Part shown: piece after piece, positions 30,308 to 38,746 of the stretch | How the letters are laid out: the number at the start of each line of letters is the position of its first letter | How positions within the stretch are numbered: position 1 is the stretch's first letter | Source: Pseudomonas putida | GTDB taxonomy: Bacteria > Pseudomonadota > Gammaproteobacteria > Pseudomonadales > Pseudomonadaceae | Direction: 5' to 3' | NCBI RefSeq assembly: GCF_022627325.1 | Contig: NZ_JAETZZ010000002.1 | Location: 248,001-312,000 of the forward strand | DNA length: 64,000 nt | The notes under the pieces: generated by a model | What the model saw: the letters and a program-made list of their open reading frames with translations, nothing else | The model's database searches: none | What the model was told of the DNA's origin: nothing | Translations under genes and position numbers: made by a program

Positions 30308-31774
30308 TCAAGCCATCGCGCCACTGGCCGCCCTCATTTTCGCATCGAGGTGGTCGGCCAATCTGAGGGCGAATTGCAACAGCGGCATCGTCGGGTTCGA
30401 GGCGCCGCCCGTAGCAAAAATGCTGCTGCCCGCTACATAGAGGTTTTCACTGCCGAACACCTTGCAGTCGGCGTCGACCACGCCGAACTCGGGGGATGCC
30501 GCCATGCGTGTCGTGCCCATGTGATGGGCATGGGGCGACAGTTTCAAGGGCAGTTCGGTGTCATAGACGTAATCGTTGAGCTTGATGAAGCCCAGTCCCG
30601 CCTGAGCGAACTGCTTGGCCAGTTCAGTGCCGATGCACTTGATGGTATGCCTGTCGGTGGCACTGAGCACCCAATTGACATTGACCTTGGCAACGCCCAG
30701 CTCATCTTTTTCGTCGAGCAGCGATAGGCGGCTTTGCGCATCCGGGAACTGCTCGATCATCGTGGTCAGCACGCCATCGCCGGGGCAGCTGAACTTGGCG
30801 ACGAACTCGATCTTGCTGGCCAGCCCCATCTGACACGCCAGGTTTTCCAGAAAGTATTTGACCTCAGCCGTTCTACCGTAGGTCTGCACATCGGCCAGTA
30901 CCGTAGCAGAGACATTGCCCTTGCCGGCCTGGTACTCAGCGACGAATGCATCGGTGGTGTAATACTGGCGTTGCTCGGTGCCCACGCCATCTTTGAGAAT
31001 GAAGGTGCCCAGGTCGATGTTCAGGTGTTCCATCAGGCAACGTCCGGTCAGGCCTTCTTTTTTCACCACGCCCGCCTTCACAAGCGAAGCGCTGTTGAGC
31101 AATTGCCTGGCGTTCTCGATCGCCCCCATCGCCAGAACGAACTGATTGGCCACGACACGCTCGCGCTGTTTTTCGTAATCGCACACAACCGCTGCCTGCA
31201 ACTGCCCTGAGGCCTGATCGAATTCGAGGTCGACACAGTTGCAGTTGATGAACACTTCCAGCCCAGGCGTTTCAGTGAGCGCCGACGCATACTTTTGCGC
31301 GAACCGTGTTGGCGGGCTCAGCAGAAAACAGTCAGCGTCGAATTCGCCCCCGTTCAGGCCGGTGTTCTCGGGTTTGAAATCAGCCCCGTGCGGCAAGTCG
31401 ACGATCGCCATGGCCGCCGGCAGGTAGCGCTCGATCTGCGCATAATCGATCGGCCAGCCCGGAAGGCCCACCGGCGGTGCTACGGCAAAGTCCGAAGGCG
31501 TGAACGGGCGGCAACGGCCTGCCCAATGATTGGAGGTGCCGCCCAGGTAACGCAGGCGCGTCTGTTCGGCATAAAGCTCAAGGCCGGTCGAGCTGCAGGC
31601 GTAGAGGTTCTGCGAGCGTGGTTCATACTCATGCCCTCCCCCTTCGAGCAGCGCCACGCTCCACCCCGCCTGCGCCAGTTGCAGGGCCAGGGTGATGCCG
31701 GCCGGGCCGGCACCGATGATGCACACGTCGTAGGCCTTGCGCAGGGTCTTCTCAGCCTGGAAGTCCTTGATCAT
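30308..31774 (-). CDS. GMC-family FAD-dependent oxidoreductase
   Basis: A 488-residue glucose-methanol-choline oxidoreductase. The FAD motif VCIIGAGPAGITLALQLAQAGWSVALLEGG is at about residues 15-45, YLGGTSNHWAGRCRPF near 75-90, and the C-terminal active-site region HHMGTTRMAASPEFGVVDADCKVFGSENLYVAGSSIFATGGASNPTMPLLQ near 415-465, with the conserved His and Asn-Pro. It has no signal peptide of its own but overlaps by ATGA a tiny upstream gene encoding a Tat-signal protein. By analogy with gluconate and fructose dehydrogenases it may be exported bound to that partner and oxidise a sugar of the polysaccharide. The substrate is unknown. Confidence 0.85.
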   Translation of the reverse strand: MIKDFQAEKTLRKAYDVCIIGAGPAGITLALQLAQAGWSVALLEGGGHEYEPRSQNLYACSSTGLELYAEQTRLRYLGGTSNHWAGRCRPFTPSDFAVAPPVGLPGWPIDYAQIERYLPAAMAIVDLPHGADFKPENTGLNGGEFDADCFLLSPPTRFAQKYASALTETPGLEVFINCNCVDLEFDQASGQLQAAVVCDYEKQRERVVANQFVLAMGAIENARQLLNSASLVKAGVVKKEGLTGRCLMEHLNIDLGTFILKDGVGTEQRQYYTTDAFVAEYQAGKGNVSATVLADVQTYGRTAEVKYFLENLACQMGLASKIEFVAKFSCPGDGVLTTMIEQFPDAQSRLSLLDEKDELGVAKVNVNWVLSATDRHTIKCIGTELAKQFAQAGLGFIKLNDYVYDTELPLKLSPHAHHMGTTRMAASPEFGVVDADCKVFGSENLYVAGSSIFATGGASNPTMPLLQFALRLADHLDAKMRAASGAMA

Positions 31775-31965
31775 GCTCGACTGTCCTTGAAGTATTCGCT
31801 AGGCAAGACCCACCCGTTGATCACGACGAACCCGCCCTTTTGCGCAGGTTCGCGCGCAACCCGGGCGCCGATACCGAAAACGGCCACGCCGGCCCCCAGC
31901 AATACCCCATTGCGAAGAAAGCCGCGACGACCCAATTGCCGATCAAGAAACTGTAGCTTCCCCAT
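31771..31965 (-). CDS. Tat-signal small subunit-like micro-protein, partner of the GMC oxidoreductase
   Basis: A 64-residue protein starting at ATG 31965 (GTG 31971 is an alternative with closer AGG spacing). A twin-arginine motif, GRRGFLRNG near residues 13-21, is followed by a hydrophobic core (VLLGAGVAVFGIGA) and about 30 residues ending SEYFKDSRA. Tat-type signals with a short body are found on small subunits of GMC dehydrogenases, which escort a signal-less flavoprotein through the Tat pore. Those subunits are usually well over 100 residues, so this is a minimal version. The ATGA overlap with the flavoprotein gene supports a stoichiometric pair. Confidence 0.75.
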   Translation of the reverse strand: MGKLQFLDRQLGRRGFLRNGVLLGAGVAVFGIGARVAREPAQKGGFVVINGWVLPSEYFKDSRA

Positions 31966-32033
31966 GATCACAAGACCTATGCCGTTGGTTTTATCTAGCC
32001 CGGTTTCTTATTGAGCAGCCTGCCGGGAAGGCT

Positions 32034-33410
32034 TCAGAGCCATTCGAAAAAGCGCGTGATCAGCAACCCACACGCTGCACCGACCGCCAACATCGGTAGC
32101 ACTACCAGTTCACGCTTGAAACTCCAGATATTCAGCTTGGCATTGACATAGACAATCAGTACCAGCGTCGGGAAGGTATGCAGTGCGGCACCCCAGATGG
32201 CGTACTTCACTCCGCCCATGAACAGCAACAACGGTATCAGTGTCCACAACGAGACGAGCCGGATGATGTTGTCCATGGCCTGGTACTTGGTATGGCCCAA
32301 GGCAATCCACAACTGATGTGCCAAGGTATAGCGCAAGGTGAAGAACGACAGCGACAGAATAGCCAGCATTGGGCCTGCGCCGGCATAGCGATCATCGTAC
32401 ATCCAGCCGATCAGCAGTGGGCTGGCGGTCAGGAAGCCGCCACACAGGAACAGCATGACCAGATCGACCAGCAGCCTGAAGTGGAAGTAGAGTTTTTTCA
32501 GCCGCGCATGGTCACCTTCCCTGGCCGCCTCGCTGAAGGCCGGAAGCGCCACTGACGCAACCAGTTTGAGCAAGCCGGTCTGGATCGACCCCAGAATCAG
32601 CACGGCAATGGAATACACCCCAAGCTGCGCCACCGTCATCGTGCCGCCGAACCAGATGCGGTCGCCATACATGGCCAGCACCCCGACCATCGAAGACAGC
32701 AGTATCCAGCGGCCGAACACGATCAGTTCGGTCAGCGCTGCACGGTCCCATTGCAGCCGGTTGTGCGGGCCTTGCAAGGCGAAGTGGCCCAGCAGCGTGC
32801 CAACCAGTGCCGAGGCCAGCCCGGCGATCACCAACGACCAGATGGACCGTGTGAAATACCCGATGACCAGCATCGTGATCAACCCGACGACCTGCGAGGC
32901 GAGTTCTATCAGCACCACGCGCTTTTGCTGGAAGGCGCGTACCGCGACGTCTATCTTGGTGGACTGGAACCCCCAGATGATCGCTGAAATGCCGGTCACC
33001 GCCAGCACCAGCGGTAGCTCTGGGGCAGCATAGGTGGAATGCGCCGGCCACAGATCGGCCAATTGCGCCCACCAGGCGCCGAGGGCCAACAGCAGCGTCA
33101 GCGTGAACAGCGTGAAGCCGCGCACGATCTGCACCGTCCAGGCCGTGTTGAGGAACAAGGGGTCGTCGCCGCGGTGGCTTTGAATGATGTTCTGCCGCAG
33201 GCCGACATCGGACAGCAGGTGCAACAGCACAGAAACGGTCGTGGCGATGACCATGACCCCGAACATTTCCGGCAGCAGTATCCGCGCCATGATCAGGTTG
33301 CCGCCCAGGCGCAGCACCTGCGAGGCCACCAGCGAGACCAGGTTCCATGCGCCTGCGCCCATGGCACGCTTGCGCAGACTGGCAGGTGCTTGCACATCAA
33401 TCGACGGCAT
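32034..33410 (-). CDS. Wzx-like lipid-linked oligosaccharide flippase
   Basis: A 458-residue, strongly hydrophobic protein with about 12 membrane segments, of the MOP/PST (RfbX) superfamily. The N-terminal region KRAMGAGAWNLVSLVASQVLRLGGNLIMARILLPEMFGVM is typical, as is the repeated loop-helix pattern such as VFGRWILLSSMVGVLAMYGDRIWFG near 210. It should flip the undecaprenyl-linked repeat unit to the periplasm. It is the first gene of the minus-strand block, divergent from the polymerase/ligase gene with only 94 bases between starts. Confidence 0.9.
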   Translation of the reverse strand: MPSIDVQAPASLRKRAMGAGAWNLVSLVASQVLRLGGNLIMARILLPEMFGVMVIATTVSVLLHLLSDVGLRQNIIQSHRGDDPLFLNTAWTVQIVRGFTLFTLTLLLALGAWWAQLADLWPAHSTYAAPELPLVLAVTGISAIIWGFQSTKIDVAVRAFQQKRVVLIELASQVVGLITMLVIGYFTRSIWSLVIAGLASALVGTLLGHFALQGPHNRLQWDRAALTELIVFGRWILLSSMVGVLAMYGDRIWFGGTMTVAQLGVYSIAVLILGSIQTGLLKLVASVALPAFSEAAREGDHARLKKLYFHFRLLVDLVMLFLCGGFLTASPLLIGWMYDDRYAGAGPMLAILSLSFFTLRYTLAHQLWIALGHTKYQAMDNIIRLVSLWTLIPLLLFMGGVKYAIWGAALHTFPTLVLIVYVNAKLNIWSFKRELVVLPMLAVGAACGLLITRFFEWL

Positions 33411-33421
33411 GACTTGAATCT

Positions 33422-33450
33422 CTGACTGAATGGCTAGAAGTCACTATAGT
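33422..33450 (+). promoter_or_regulatory. Promoter for the polymerase-hydrolase-galE unit, sharing a palindromic -10 with the flippase promoter
   Basis: On the plus strand CTGACT (33422-33427), 17 bases and TATAGT (33445-33450) make a reasonable sigma-70 promoter 54 bases before the polymerase start. ACTATAGT (33443-33450) is its own reverse complement, so a TATAGT -10 also reads on the minus strand toward the flippase, with a weaker -35 (CTAGCA, 33466-33471 reversed). The two units may therefore share overlapping divergent promoters. Confidence 0.5.
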
Positions 33451-33504
33451 TTCAATTAGCCATGATGCTAGTGCCCATCCACCCAGGGACAGGTGAACGC
33501 TCCC

Positions 33505-35031
33505 ATGCCCGAACATTTACGTGCGCTGATCGTCATTTTATTCCTGGCTTGCGTGGTGTTCTTTCTCGCGCGCAGCCCGGCGACGGACCTGATTGCCGAG
33601 GGCGATTTCAAGCGCCGCCGCAACCTGTGGTTCGCCTTGACACTGGTGGCCTTTTTCGCGCACAGCTACTGGATCTACACCGCCGTTGCCGCCGTCATCC
33701 TGCTCACGGCCAGGCGCCGGGAGCGCAACCCCATGGCGCTGTTCTTCCTGTTGCTGTTCGTCATCCCGCCCGCTTCGAAAGAAGTGCCCGGGTTTGGCGT
33801 GGTCAACTACCTGATCGAGCTGAACCATCAACGCATCCTGACCTTGTGCGTGTTGCTTCCCGCCGCACTGGTGCTGAGCAAGCAGAGCGGCACGCTGCGT
33901 TTCGGCCGCCTGTGGGCCGACAAGCTGCTGGCCGCCAGCCTGTTGCTGATGGGGCTGCTGTACCTGCGCGAGACCACGATCACCGATACCCTGCGCCAGG
34001 CGGTGTACCTGTATGTCGACGTGTTCCTGCCCTACTACGTCGCCAGCCGCGGGCTGAGAGAGCTCAGTGACTTCAAGGACGCGATGCTGGCCTTCGTCAT
34101 TGCGGCAATGGTCCTGTCGCTGCTGGCGGTGGCTGAGTACGCCCGCCACTGGCTGCTGTACAACGCCCTGCTCGACGCCTTGGGTGTGGAATGGAGCATG
34201 AAAGGCTACCTGAGCCGGGGCGGTTCCTTGCGTGCCAGCGTCACCGCCGGCCAGGCCATTGCCCTGGGCTATGTGATTACGGTTGCGATTGGCCTGTTCC
34301 TGTTCGTGCAGGGCTTTGTGCGCAGCCAGCTGCAACGCAACCTTGGGGCCTTGCTGCTGGCCGCTGGCCTGTTTGCCCCCCTGTCTCGCGGCCCCTGGGT
34401 GGGCGCGGCAGTGATGATTGTCGTGTTCATCGCCATGGGCAAGCGTGCGGCCACCCGCTTGTCCCTGCTCGCCCTGGCAGGGGTGCTGAGCATTCCGCTG
34501 CTGAGCGTCGTGCCTGGCGGCGACAAGATCCTCGACCTGCTGCCGTTCATCGGCAGCGTGGACAATGAGAACATCACCTACCGCGAGCGTTTGCTCGACA
34601 ATTCGTGGATCGTCATTCAGCGCTACCCGTTGTTCGGTTCGTTCGATTTCCGCAACACGCCGGAAATGCAATCGATGATCCAGGGCGAAGGCATCATCGA
34701 CATCGTCAACACCTACATCGGCCTGGCACTGCGGATCGGCCTGGTGGGGCTGGGGCTGTTCGTAGGGTTCTTCGCCTGCGTGCTGATGGGCATCAACAAG
34801 AGCATGCGCACCTTCCCCGACAGGAATGATCCTTACCGTCAGCTCGGCCGGGTGCTGCTGGCGACATTGCTGGGCATTCTGGTAACCATTTTCACGGTCA
34901 GCAGCATCACGGTCATCCCGGTGGTGTACTGGTCGATTGCCGGGCTCGGCATCGCCTACATCCAGATGGTACGCAGGCACGCTTTTGCCGATGCCGAACA
35001 CCCAGCCAACGCCACCCTGCAACCGAGGTAG
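33505..35031 (+). CDS. O-antigen ligase/polymerase-like (Wzy/WaaL) membrane protein
   Basis: A 508-residue, highly hydrophobic protein with about 11-12 membrane segments and a periplasmic loop. In the C-terminal half, AAGLFAPLSRGPWVGAAVMIVVF near 290-312 and the loop ending NSWIVIQRYPLFGSFDFRN near 370-388 match the Wzy_C/O-antigen-ligase pattern (R-G-x-W and a buried H/R-rich loop). In a locus with its own flippase, chain-length regulator and export protein the likely job is polymerising repeat units. ATG 33505 has AGGTGA eight bases upstream; GTG 33493 is less well placed. Confidence 0.85.
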   Translation: MPEHLRALIVILFLACVVFFLARSPATDLIAEGDFKRRRNLWFALTLVAFFAHSYWIYTAVAAVILLTARRRERNPMALFFLLLFVIPPASKEVPGFGVVNYLIELNHQRILTLCVLLPAALVLSKQSGTLRFGRLWADKLLAASLLLMGLLYLRETTITDTLRQAVYLYVDVFLPYYVASRGLRELSDFKDAMLAFVIAAMVLSLLAVAEYARHWLLYNALLDALGVEWSMKGYLSRGGSLRASVTAGQAIALGYVITVAIGLFLFVQGFVRSQLQRNLGALLLAAGLFAPLSRGPWVGAAVMIVVFIAMGKRAATRLSLLALAGVLSIPLLSVVPGGDKILDLLPFIGSVDNENITYRERLLDNSWIVIQRYPLFGSFDFRNTPEMQSMIQGEGIIDIVNTYIGLALRIGLVGLGLFVGFFACVLMGINKSMRTFPDRNDPYRQLGRVLLATLLGILVTIFTVSSITVIPVVYWSIAGLGIAYIQMVRRHAFADAEHPANATLQPR

Positions 35032-35035
35032 TTCA

Positions 35036-37636
35036 ATGACCGGCACTTCATTCTGCCCCTTGGCCCGGGCAACGGCACTGGTTGGCCTGCTGATGCTGCC
35101 GCTGGCCGGCATGGCGTCGGACTGGGTTGTCAGTGTCGACGAACAGAACGGCCTGCCCACCCTGACGCGCGGCGGCGGCCCGGCCTTTGTCTCAAGCTTC
35201 GACTTCTGGGGGCCAGACTGGAGCTGGACGGGCTTCTACCCCACACTCAAGGTTCAGGGACCTTACCGCTACACCCTGACGGGGCGGAACAAGGACCTTG
35301 ATTTCGACCTCAAGGCCGATATCCAGAAGGACCAGGAGCAAACCTTGACCTGGCACTTCGACCTGCAGGCACAGAGCAAGCAAGACGATGTCATGGGCGG
35401 TGGCATCGTCTGGCGCTTCGACCCCGCGCTGATCGCCGGGGAAATGGGCGATCCGGTGCTGTTGCCCGGCAACCGTGGCTGGGCCTGGGGCAAGAACAGC
35501 GAAGGCCCGCACGTGGAAATGCGCTTCGATCCCCCGTTGGCCAAGGTCTATTTCGAGCGCGGCGACACCAGCCAGGTGCGAACCTTTTTCTACACCGACC
35601 CGATTCTGCCTGGCCGCCAACAGATCGAGGCGGCGCTGACCGTGAGCGGGGACGTCGCCATCGGCCCCACGCCCAGCGAACGCTTCGGCCTGGCCGACCC
35701 CACGCAATGGCCGGACGACCAGCTGGACTGGCGCACGTCACCGGTGGACCTTTCGTTTCTCAACGCCGGGGAAAAACCAGCCGGCAAGCGTGGTTTCGTC
35801 AAAGCTTCGGGTGAACGACTGGTGTTTGCCGACAACACTCCGGCGCGTTTCTGGGGCACCAACCTGTCGGCCTATGCGCTGTTCAAGACACCGGACGATG
35901 AAATCAAGGCGCAGGCCAAGCGGCTGTCGGCACTGGGCTTCAACCTGGTACGGCTGCACCACCATGACTCCCCGTGGGTGAGCCCGAACATCTTCGGCGA
36001 CCTCACGCAGATCAACAACACCGAGCAACTGGACGCCGAATCGCTGAGGAAGATCGACTGGTGGATCAAATGCCTCAAGGACGAAGGCGTGTATGTCTGG
36101 CTCGACATGAACGTCTCGCGCATCCTGACCGCCAACGACAACATCTACGCCTTCGATGAGCTGCCCAAAGAGCAAGGCGTCGCTGGCGTGAAGGGCTATG
36201 CCTACGTCAACGTCACCATTGCCCAGGCCATGAAGCGCTTCGCCGAACGCTACATGACCCACGTCAACCGCTATACCGGGCTTGCCTACAAGGACGACCC
36301 GGCCATCGCGGCCATTTTGCTCACCAACGAAAACGACATCACCCAGCACTTTGGCAACGCGCTGTTGCCGGACAAAGGCGTGCCCCGCCACAGCCGGCTG
36401 TACATGGACCAAGCCAAGGCGTTCGCCAGCCGCCAGAACCTGCCGGCGGACAAGACCTGGCGCGCCTGGGAGCACGGGCCCTCTAAGCTGTTCCTCAACG
36501 ACCTGGAACACCGGGTCTTCGCCGACATGATCACTGACCTGCGCCACATCGGGGTCAAGGTCCCCATCTCCACCACCAGCACCTGGGGCGGCAACGGCTT
36601 GTCCTCGCTGCCGTCGCTGACCACCGGTGACGTGATCGATGCCCATAGCTATGGCGGCATCGGGCAGCTGGAGAAAAACCCGTTGACCAGCGATGGCTTG
36701 ATCAACTGGCTCGGCGCCGCTCAGGTGGTGGGCCTGCCGATGACGGTCACTGAGTGGAACGCCGAACCCTTCCCGCTGCCTGACCGCCACTCGTTGCCGC
36801 TGTATGTGGCTGCCACGGCCAGCCACCAGGGCTGGGACGCCATCATGCAGTACGCCTACAGCCAGCAGGCCTTTTTCAGCCAGTGGCGCCGCGCAGACAA
36901 CTGGAATGCCTACAACGACCCGGCGCTGATGGCTACCCTGCCTGCCGCCGCCCTGCTCTACCGCCGCGAGGACGTGCAGCTGGCGACAACCCGCTACGTC
37001 TTCGCACCCACTGCAGAGACCTTGTTCAACAGGGCGATCACACCCACTACCTCGGTGCTGCTGCGCACCGCCATGGAAAAGGGCCAACTGCAGATCGCCA
37101 TGCCCCAGACGGCGCAACTGCCGTGGCTGCAGGCCAGTACCATTCCCGCCGATGCGCAGGTACTGCACGACCCGGACCAGTCACTGCTCGATGCCAACGC
37201 CCGCGAGTCGGTCACCGACACCGGGCAACTGCGGCGCAACTGGCAACGGGGCGTGTACACCATCGACACGCCCTCGACCCAGGCCGCGACCGGCTGGCTG
37301 GGTGGCCAGGCCATGGACCTTGGCGACATCCAGCTGCAGCTGAAAACCGCGTATGCCAGCGTGGTGGTACAAAGCCTCGATACCAAGCCGTTGAACCAGT
37401 CGCGCAGCCTGCTGATTTCACTGGGTACCCGTGCCGTGCCCCGGCCCGACGACATGACCCCGTTTCACGTCGAGCCGCTCGGAGGCACCTTGAGCGTCAA
37501 GGCGCCAGCAGGCTTGAAACTCTACGGCCGCACGCCCGACGGCCAGGAGCAGGTGCTGGCGTCGAGCTACGAACAAGGGCGTTACATCATCCGTTTCAAT
37601 GGCCGCAGCATGGCCAACTGGCTTTTCTTGAAATAG
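35036..37636 (+). CDS. Secreted glycoside hydrolase with TIM-barrel domain (GH5/GH-A clan-like)
   Basis: An 866-residue exported protein: a signal peptide (residues 1-26, ending GMA-SD), an N-terminal beta-rich region (to about 270), a TIM-barrel hydrolase (about 275-670) and a C-terminal beta domain. RFWGTNLSAYALF near 277 opens the barrel; LGFNLVRLHHHDSPW near 302 is a clan GH-A hallmark, LLTNENDITQHFG near 435 contains the acid/base Asn-Glu and MTVTEWNAEPFPLPDRH near 575 the nucleophile Glu. Such periplasmic glycanases in polysaccharide operons (compare PslG, BcsZ) trim or release nascent chains. It starts five bases after the polymerase gene. The exact CAZy family is uncertain. Confidence 0.8.
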   Translation: MTGTSFCPLARATALVGLLMLPLAGMASDWVVSVDEQNGLPTLTRGGGPAFVSSFDFWGPDWSWTGFYPTLKVQGPYRYTLTGRNKDLDFDLKADIQKDQEQTLTWHFDLQAQSKQDDVMGGGIVWRFDPALIAGEMGDPVLLPGNRGWAWGKNSEGPHVEMRFDPPLAKVYFERGDTSQVRTFFYTDPILPGRQQIEAALTVSGDVAIGPTPSERFGLADPTQWPDDQLDWRTSPVDLSFLNAGEKPAGKRGFVKASGERLVFADNTPARFWGTNLSAYALFKTPDDEIKAQAKRLSALGFNLVRLHHHDSPWVSPNIFGDLTQINNTEQLDAESLRKIDWWIKCLKDEGVYVWLDMNVSRILTANDNIYAFDELPKEQGVAGVKGYAYVNVTIAQAMKRFAERYMTHVNRYTGLAYKDDPAIAAILLTNENDITQHFGNALLPDKGVPRHSRLYMDQAKAFASRQNLPADKTWRAWEHGPSKLFLNDLEHRVFADMITDLRHIGVKVPISTTSTWGGNGLSSLPSLTTGDVIDAHSYGGIGQLEKNPLTSDGLINWLGAAQVVGLPMTVTEWNAEPFPLPDRHSLPLYVAATASHQGWDAIMQYAYSQQAFFSQWRRADNWNAYNDPALMATLPAAALLYRREDVQLATTRYVFAPTAETLFNRAITPTTSVLLRTAMEKGQLQIAMPQTAQLPWLQASTIPADAQVLHDPDQSLLDANARESVTDTGQLRRNWQRGVYTIDTPSTQAATGWLGGQAMDLGDIQLQLKTAYASVVVQSLDTKPLNQSRSLLISLGTRAVPRPDDMTPFHVEPLGGTLSVKAPAGLKLYGRTPDGQEQVLASSYEQGRYIIRFNGRSMANWLFLK

Positions 37637-37711
37637 GGCATATCGCCATCTAGAGTCAATTCAGACCTGTATTCCAGGCATTCGACGCTGCTTCTGTTCC
37701 AGGAGGATTGG

Positions 37712-38674
37712 ATGAAGTACTTGGTTGTCGGGGGTTCAGGCTACATCGGCTCACACATGGTCAAGCACCTGTTGGCCGCCGGGCATGAAGTGGTGGTAGC
37801 GGATACCGTGGCCACCGGCCCCGCTATCGAATGGGTCGAGCTGGATATCGCAGATACGCACGCGCTCGATGCCCTGTTCGACGACTGCCACTTCGATGCG
37901 GTTTTCCATTTTGCCTCGTTCATCCAGGTGGCCGAGTCGGTCAGCGACCCGTGCAAGTATTACCAGAACAACGTCGCTGCCACGCTGACCCTGCTCGATG
38001 CCATGGTGCGAGCGGGGATCGAGCACCTGGTGTTCTCCTCTACGGCAGCCGTTTACGGCGACCCACAGTACATCCCCATCGATGAGCAGCACCCCAAGGT
38101 GCCGATCAACCCCTACGGGCGCAGCAAGTGGATGGTGGAGCAGATCCTTCAGGACTTCGACCGCGCCTACGGGTTGCGCTCGGTGTGCCTGCGTTACTTC
38201 AATGCGGCGGGCGCCGACCCGGAAGGTTTGCTGGGCGAATGCCACGAACCGGAAACCCACCTGATCCCGTTGATCCTGCAGGCGGCCTCTGGCCGGCGCG
38301 ATGCGATCACGGTGTTCGGCCATGATTACGACACCCCCGACGGCAGCTGTATCCGTGATTACGTGCATGTGGCCGACCTGGCGTCGGCACACGCGCTGGC
38401 GGTGGATTACCTGTTGGCCGGTGGCGCAAGCACGGCGTTCAACCTGGGCAATGGCCTTGGGTTTTCCGTGCAGGAGGTGATCGACACCGCCCGGGTCGTG
38501 ACCGGGCGGCAGATCAACGTGGTCGAGGCAGCCCGCCGCGATGGCGACCCGGCCAGGCTGGTGGCGGACGCTGCACGGGCCAGGGGGGTGCTGGGATGGC
38601 AACCACGCTTCGATTCACTGGAGCAGATCGTGCGGCACGCCTGGGAATGGGAGCTTCAATACCCCTGGCAATGA
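37712..38674 (+). CDS. galE: UDP-glucose 4-epimerase
   Basis: A 320-residue extended short-chain dehydrogenase. The NAD site GGSGYIGSHMVKHLLAAGHEVVVAD is at residues 7-31, SSTAAVYGD near 110 gives the catalytic serine/threonine, and NPYGRSKWMVEQ near 133 gives the Tyr-x3-Lys pair. RYFNAAGADPEG near 162 and GSCIRDYVHVADLASAH near 210 match GalE. It interconverts UDP-glucose and UDP-galactose, probably supplying galactose to this polysaccharide. It is slightly shorter than the usual 338 residues. CAGGAGG lies before the ATG. It closes the plus-strand unit. Confidence 0.9.
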   Translation: MKYLVVGGSGYIGSHMVKHLLAAGHEVVVADTVATGPAIEWVELDIADTHALDALFDDCHFDAVFHFASFIQVAESVSDPCKYYQNNVAATLTLLDAMVRAGIEHLVFSSTAAVYGDPQYIPIDEQHPKVPINPYGRSKWMVEQILQDFDRAYGLRSVCLRYFNAAGADPEGLLGECHEPETHLIPLILQAASGRRDAITVFGHDYDTPDGSCIRDYVHVADLASAHALAVDYLLAGGASTAFNLGNGLGFSVQEVIDTARVVTGRQINVVEAARRDGDPARLVADAARARGVLGWQPRFDSLEQIVRHAWEWELQYPWQ

Positions 38675-38695
38675 GGTGAGCGCAACAGCAAGCGC

Positions 38696-38732
38696 AAGCA
38701 AGGAGCAAGCCTGGTCAGCCAGCTCCTTGCTT
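38696..38732. terminator. Bidirectional terminator between galE and the tyrosine kinase gene
   Basis: AAGCAAGGAGC (38696-38706) is exactly complementary to GCTCCTTGCTT (38722-38732), an 11-bp stem with a 15-base loop, placed between the two convergent stop codons. No long T-run. Confidence 0.6.
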
Positions 38733-38746
38733 CAGCAATCAAAGGC

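Noticed and set aside
33538..35160. A 540-codon minus-strand frame opposite the polymerase gene
   Set aside because: Gln/His/Arg-rich shadow composition typical of antisense to hydrophobic coding sequence.
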